Origin: Cinnamomum chago
Taxonomy: Eukaryota > Streptophyta > Magnoliopsida > Laurales > Lauraceae
Assembly (NCBI GenBank): GCA_038049695.1
Contig: CP142455.1
Location: 31,657,501-31,721,500 of the forward strand
Direction of reading: 5' to 3'
Length of the DNA stretch: 64,000 nucleotides
Under the pieces are notes generated by a model that saw nothing but the letters and a program-made list of their open reading frames with translations, searched no databases and was not told the origin of the DNA. Shown here piece by piece: positions 59,124-64,000 of this stretch. Numbering within the stretch: position 1 is the first letter of the stretch; every line of letters starts with the position of its first letter. The translations under genes were made by a program, and so were the position numbers.

Positions 59124-59734
59124 AAGCTTTATTGTATAGTTGATATATGACTTTTGATGAGAAAATGTAGTTGATACACTTGAATATTTTGTAATCATTT
59201 AAATGTAATACATTTTCTCTTTTGTCATTATTAATGTGAAGAAAGTATCACAAAATAATATTTTTGGACTTTTTCAATTGCCATTGTTTTGCACCCCTCA
59301 AACGAAAATCCTGGGTCCGCCACTGAGGACAGCTACGACCAGATACAAATTTACTGACTATTTGTACAACATGAGCAATGTTTGGTCTGGTCATAATAAG
59401 ATAATAATAAGATGGATAAGATTCCCATCCAAATGGCAATACATAGTGGCATTACGAAGTGGAGACCCTTCAGAGCGACTATATTTACCATTCAATTCCA
59501 ACGGAGTTTCAGCAGTCCGTTTATCAGTCAAATGGGCCATGGTGATTATGTCCTCAGTATATTTCTTTTGATGAAGAAATATGCCTACTGAGGCTCTAGA
59601 AAATTGAAGCCCAAGAAAGTACGATAGAGGGCCCAAGTCTTTCATATGAAACATCTTCATTAGATAGTTGTTTAGAGCATTCATCTCTTTTTCATTATTC
59701 CCTATGATGATGATATCATCAACATACAGTAGCC

Positions 59735-60010
59735 AGGGCGGAACCAGAAATTTTGAAATTGGGGGGAATAAAATTAAAGATTTTAAAAATAAAATGCACA
59801 AGAAAAAGGAAATATTTAAGTTGTGCTCAATGTTCTTTCAATGAGAAGGTAGCTATTTGGTACTGAGATAACTATGATTGAAATAGAATTTTCTTTAATC
59901 ATAGATGATTTGTGACAATGTTTTGAAGTAATCTAAACTTAAAACCTTGGGTACGCATAGGGGATTTATATAATGGACAATAAAGATTTCATATCATTTA
60001 ATTCAAATAT
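59735..60010. mobile_element. Truncated hAT-like end between copia fossil and duplication border
   Basis: CAGGGCGGAACCAGAAATTTTG at 59735 resembles hAT termini of the CAGTGGCGGACCC type and abruptly replaces copia RT sequence. No matching right end is seen before the segmental-duplication border at 60011. Confidence 0.5.
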
Positions 60011-60043
60011 AGCATAGAATCTCTTTAGAGAGATGCAACTGAC

Positions 60044-60242
60044 CGAGGCATCCGAGGGCGACACCGAGCAGGAGCAGGACAATGGTGTGAGGAACACGTG
60101 TGCCGCAGAGATGCTTCGAGGCAGCCCCAAGCGTCAGAGATACACCCACGAATATCACTGCGTCTACAGGATCCGCAGAAGAAGAAGAAAGACTGCTGCT
60201 TTCCATTAGAGCATGAGAGCATCTACACTCCTCTGTGTTCAT
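60044..60242 (-). pseudogene. SOS1: Duplicate SOS1 exon 1
   Basis: ATG at 60242-60240. It reads MNTEECRCSHALMESSSLSS then SSADPVDAVIFVGVSLTLG and GTRVPHTIVLLLLGVALG, and ends CTCG|GTCAGT in the same phase as the main gene. It lacks three of the seven serines in the poly-serine run and has three other substitutions near the N-terminus. Only 33 bp of intron 1 follow, then unrelated DNA, so no exon 2 is available unless it splices across about 18.5 kb to the main copy. Unspliced, it reads on for about a dozen residues to a stop at 60003. Confidence 0.88.
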
Positions 60243-60977
60243 CAAGATCCTGAAATCAAAACCCTAAATTCAAAGAAGAAGAGAAGAAGGATAATAAAAG
60301 AGAGGCTTTATTTCCTTCCATCCTTCCTTCGTTATTTGCGAGGAACATAAGAGCATGCATTTGATCTGTAGACGTCCATGTCTCGCTTTCACATCCTTTT
60401 TTGTGAACAGGAAGCAGTTAGCGTGTAAAGAAAGGTTTGTAGAGATGGGCCCCATCGTTTATAAGTGGGCGCAACCCTTTGTCTTATTTCGTATGCTTGG
60501 CAAATGTTGCAACTTGGGATGGGTCAAGCCTAACCCCAGGACAAAAACTTCTCAAGTCCAAAATGAACTAGGCAGTATCGGCATAGACCTTCTGATGACT
60601 ACTTAGACACACCATTAATTTCTTTTTAATGATGATTAACTATTCAAATGGATCAAAACGCGGGCCCCACCTTGTGTTCCAAAAGCACCTTGTGAGCCAG
60701 TTAAAACTACCTAGCAAAATATGTAGGCGTTTTATTACGAAAATAGAAATAGTAATATTTAGTGCTTTATTATGAAAATAGAAATAGTAATATTTATTGT
60801 TTTGTCATGCATTTTGTTAATAGAAAAACAGTTCAAGTGATAGGTTAGCATTACATAATCAACTTGATCAGTGACTTTTGCATATTTGGAAGTTCTTATG
60901 ATATGTCAATTCATTTTGATAAACTACAAAACTATTCTGGTCTTCACTTTCGTGTGCCTATACTTGATGATTATCCT

Positions 60978-61271
60978 GGGCCCGTTTGATAATTTTACTA
61001 ATATAGTCAAGTCAAGTTAAGTCAAGTTAAACATCCTATCAAAAGCACTTTTTACCAAAATTCCCTCCATCTTTTTCAAAAAAAGTCAAAAAGCAACTAC
61101 ATTTACTCACTAAAAGACAAAAAAAACTTCATTTCCCCATACAAAAAGTCAAAAATTTTCCATCCCAAACAACTAAAAACAAAATATCATCATAACTCAC
61201 TTATATTTTATTCATTCTTTTCATTTCACTTTACTCCACTTTATTTTAATAGTAAATTACCAAACGGGCCC
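60978..61271. mobile_element. TIR MITE (GGGCCCGTTTGGTAA), ~294 bp
   Basis: Ends GGGCCCGTTTGATAATTTTACT and, inverted, GGGCCCGTTTGGTAATTTACT match over about 20 bases. The left duplication copy has the empty site (GATGATTATCCCTATAGAATAACAG, near 48628), proving insertion after duplication. The target duplication is unclear. It is non-coding. Confidence 0.9.
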
Positions 61272-62502
61272 TAATGGAATGACAGATAACAGTAAGCAAT
61301 ACATTAATATGTGTTTTCTAATAAAACATCTATTTTCCAATATAAGTAGTATATATTGATTAGATTGTCATGAATACACTAATTAGAGATTTTATATGTA
61401 GGTATTTATACAAATCCCTACAATGTTCATAATTGAGGTCAGAGATCCCATACTTGGATTAATTAATGTTGCAACCAAATAGTGCCAAAATGAGATAACG
61501 ATGTCATACGGCTTTTAGGCTTCTTTGATGAGCTAATTCTGAATTACTTTAAGTGCCAATAGAAAAACTAATTAATATATGATTTAGTTGAGTAAGATTT
61601 AAAATATAATCATAAAATTATAAAGGACTTTGTTCTGGTAAGAATTGTTCTCATGGGGTCACTGTGAAAACTTTCTATGGGGTTCATCCCCAACAAGAGA
61701 TGGGACTTGATGGGAGGGAAAGATGTATGTGCGACCATCTCAAGTAGCTAAATTTAACCCCAATCCCATACCCCTAAATCCTTCATCCATGGCTCATGAG
61801 TTTAATAACTTCATATTAAAAAAAAGTAATCCTCCATCCAACGGTCTAGTCCATTGGGATGGGTGTCAAACCTCGAGATTAGTGCCTATCAAGGGAGGTC
61901 CATGTTTGTGCGCAGTTTGGATTGGTTGGTAGGTGGACCCACCAATAGTTTTCATGGAAGCATGGTGAGAACTAGTTCTCACTTGAATATTTCTCAATTA
62001 GAAATACTAAAAACATATTCATATCATGATTTTGACCTACTTTTTTCAATCGTAATGATGAAGCGCAATGTAGCTTTGTTAATGCCTTGCAATGTACCAT
62101 AATCCTCACTTGAAGGTAATAATGAGATAAAGGATGTTTCTTTCTCAATTAAATGATAGAATGTGGAGACAAACCCTCTCCAGAAATATAAAGAGAGAAA
62201 ACCCTAATAAATATTAACATATGGATATATAATAAAATAAGTTGCAAGCATGATGATTGAGTTGAGATTTGGATCTCCCATTTGAAACTAAAATATAAAT
62301 AATGTACACCACCAACAACAAATATAAAGCTAGTGTCATGAAATCCATTCAACAGCTAGATAACGAAGAAACTAAACTGCTAGTCCTTGATGAGGTTGAT
62401 ATCAGCTCTATTTTGAGTATATTTGTGCATTTCTATTGTCGTAGTCATTACAAATTTATTGCTTTAAAAGGGCATTATTTCAATAATGCTCACGGACAAT
62501 AG

Positions 62503-62735
62503 CAGACCCAGGATTTTTATTTGGGTGGTGCTAAACCGTTGCTTGACTTTACTAACTTTTTTCATATGAATAATACCAAAAGAGAAAATTTATTACAATT
62601 AAATTGACACAGCCCAAATCTTTTGCCCAATTGACCGGTATTCCCACTACCTCTACCAAATTTAAGTGGTCATCAATTTATAATCATCAAAGCAACCTAA
62701 AATAATATTTCCTTTAAATAAATTCAGAGCTTCCC
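62503..62735. mobile_element. Truncated hAT-like insertion
   Basis: AGCAGACCCAGGATTTTTATT resembles the hAT terminus at 59302-59325 (reversed) and starts where the right copy departs from the left copy (CTCACGGA, about 50058). Homology resumes at CCCGGCCCGTTGTCTAG. The other terminus is not evident. Confidence 0.5.
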
Positions 62736-63332
62736 CAGCCCGGCCCGTTGTCTAGTAATATATGTATATATATGTATATTATACATGGGCAATGATCCTG
62801 AGCTTAATGGGGCTCATTTGGGATTCCACTGTTCATGGGACCAAGGGGAATGGAAAGAGCTATCTTGAATGGGCCCAAATATCAACTTTGGAGTCAATAT
62901 CATATCTCTAATTCAATCATTTGTGGCCCACAAGTTTAACAACTTTATATTAAAAAAATTAAGACTGATCCAACAACTCAATTTATTTGGATTGGTGAAA
63001 ACTCAACCGGTCCAGTGTAATTCAAGGGCCTGTGTGCACGGTTTGAATTGGTGATAGGTGTGCCCCAATATACTACCTGAGAGATGAATATATTAGCCAT
63101 GTCTACTTATCAAGTTGTAACTTATAGTGCTTTAACATTTTAAGTTACGTTTAAAAAGGCAGAGTGGCCAAAAAAAGAAAAAAGTTGTAGCCACCTAACA
63201 AGCACACACCAATCATTTTGGGCGAGTTTGGTAAATTTACTATTAACATGAAGTGAGGTGAAATCTCAAATTAAAAGATAAAAAAAAAAGGGGTCAAATC
63301 ACAGAAGTTTTTTTTTTTTTTTTGTCATTTAG

Positions 63333-63668
63333 TTCACATTTGGCAACCAAATGTGAGCGGAAATGATTTTCAGTTTTCTTAAAGTTGTGGTAAAGCTATG
63401 TTTGACAATTATAAATTTCTGAGGATTTGGACAAATAAAAATCTTCATTTATTAAGATTTTTATATCCAACCACCTCCCATAAGATTTGAAAATCTTCAC
63501 TTAAGTGGATGTGCACACCGAACCCTTCTTTTTTTAACTTTATGCATCGACACACAACAATATCAATGTGAAATCCTCAAATATACAAATCCCCAGCGAT
63601 GAATCCTTGTTCCAGTGATAATGAAAAATCATCAGATCTATGGATTCCTCGCCTGTTACCAAACATGC
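63333..63668. mobile_element. Short TIR insertion, 336 bp
   Basis: The right duplication copy is interrupted between GTCATT and GTGAAATGA, which are joined in the left copy (near 50720). The ends CACATTTGGCAAC and, inverted, GCATGTTTGGTAAC are similar, and TAG is repeated on both sides (63330-63332, 63669-63671). Nothing is coded. Confidence 0.75.
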
Positions 63669-63904
63669 TAGTGAAATGAGAATGTAACTTTTTGACTTTT
63701 TAGATAAGATGATTTTTTGTCATTTAATGACATGTAAAAGTAACGTTTTGACTTTTGAAAGTAACTTTTTGAGGTTTTTTGGTAAAATGTAGAGGTATTT
63801 TTTGAAAGATAGAAACTAATGCCATATTTTTTGAAAGATAGTTGCTAATGCCACACCCCAATCTTCTCTGAGCACACCCCTTAAGTTTAAGACCAATATA
63901 CCTT

Positions 63905-64000
63905 GGGTTGTAAATTGGTCGGTTCCGGTTCGGGTCCTTGGTAGACCCGGAGCCGGAAAGGAGAAGGTGGAACTGGATCCGGATACGGAACCGTTTCGGA
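63905..64000. mobile_element. Left end of a MITE related to 53077-53438
   Basis: TTGGGTTGTAAATTGGTCGG followed by TTCCGGTTCGGGTCC and GGATCCGGATACGGAACC mirrors the start and interior of the MITE at 53077. It runs off the window. Confidence 0.65.

Larger units (their letters stand above)
53876..59325 (+). mobile_element. hAT DNA transposon, 5450 bp, near-complete
   Basis: The ends CAGTGGCGGACCCA and, inverted, CAGTGGCGGACCCAGGATTT are perfect for 14 bases. Identical 8-bp target duplications AGGACAGC flank it (53868-53875, 59326-59333). Inside are a 5' leader with a gene-like first exon (54252-54305), about 2.4 kb of non-coding DNA, and a transposase frame at 56767-59123. It interrupts a copia RT at the SGRSCP|HLNAIHR junction. 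Confidence 0.96.
53447..59734 (-). pseudogene. Copia RT-RNase H fossil, split by a hAT element
   Basis: On the minus strand from 59734: YVDDIIIIGNNEKEMNAL, HMKDLGPLSYFLGLQFSRAS, LHQKKYTEDII, MTRPNIAHVVQIVSKFV and SGRSCP up to 59334. Then, beyond the hAT, HLNAIHRIIRYLRGIIYKG, AYVDADWTGGPDTRRSTIG, SATSEILWLLRLLTDFG, LHANNNSAIQIATNSVFHER and TKYVEVDYH down to about 53447. The two parts join exactly at the hAT target site. Upstream RT sequence is cut at 59734 by another hAT-like end. Confidence 0.9.
60011..63900. repeat. Segmental duplication, right copy
   Basis: Collinear with 46736-50950 from AGCATAGAATCTCTTTAGAG onward, offset 13275 bp at the border. It lacks the 770-bp insertion and the SINE of the left copy, and has its own MITE (60978-61271), hAT-like insertion (about 62503-62735) and TIR insertion (63333-63668). 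The homology continues at least to the TIR of the GA-rich element near 63900. Confidence 0.93.

Noticed and set aside
1-64000. CRISPR arrays, rRNA genes, organelle DNA inserts, endogenous viral genes
   Set aside because: No regularly spaced repeats, rRNA core sequences, organelle gene strings or pararetroviral motifs were seen; RT-bearing segments all have LTR-retrotransposon or LINE signatures.

Overview
This is plant nuclear DNA, almost certainly from a flowering plant with a transposon-rich genome. I lean towards a magnoliid or other non-grass lineage, but the sequence does not settle it. The signs are AT-rich intergenic DNA, nested LTR retrotransposons with tRNA-Met primer sites, plant L1 and RTE LINEs, hAT elements and their MITEs, a tRNA-derived SINE, and one host gene with short, well-spliced exons in very long introns.

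The only clear host gene is the 5' part of SOS1 (NHX7), the plasma-membrane Na+/H+ antiporter. It lies on the minus strand. Nine consecutive exons between 46976 and 30699 join in frame with consensus GT/AG sites and encode about the first 309 residues. The remaining exons are not visible; everything to the left (1-30698) is transposon or unassigned DNA. Intron 9 is therefore either longer than about 30 kb or the gene is truncated. Introns carry a 5'-truncated L1 with target duplication, a GC-ended non-autonomous hAT, copia pol remnants, a TIR element keeping a piece of hAT transposase, a Tourist-like MITE, a snap-back hairpin MITE and an RTE fragment. Exon 4 has a tandem, stop-containing duplicate.

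Left third (1-30 kb): a long LTR (element A, 1-3338) abuts an inverted LTR fragment, followed by a Tekay-like Ty3/gypsy chromovirus (gag, zinc knuckles, protease, RT, RNase H, integrase, chromodomain-like tail; 4517-11588) broken by several stops and a frameshift. Next come a TRIM element with a perfect target duplication (11785-12097), an RTE 3' end, two solo LTRs of the same gypsy family in opposite orientations, an RTE endonuclease pseudogene split by one of them, and a minus-strand L1 (22.25-29.77 kb) split by an internally deleted copia element (23918-26928).

Right third (46.7-64 kb): SOS1 exon 1 plus at least 4 kb upstream occurs twice (from 46736 and from 60011), a tandem segmental duplication offset by about 13.3 kb. 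Comparing the copies reveals later insertions: a SINE with an 18-bp target duplication, a TIR MITE, a smaller TIR insertion and others. Between them sit a GA-rich TIR element, a MITE with an 8-bp target duplication, and a 5.45-kb hAT (53876-59325; TIRs, perfect 8-bp target duplication, transposase with one stop and one frameshift) inserted into an old copia RT.

No rRNA gene, functional tRNA gene, CRISPR array or bacterial-type operon is present. All assignments come from reading motifs, repeats and translations by eye; no database search was run.
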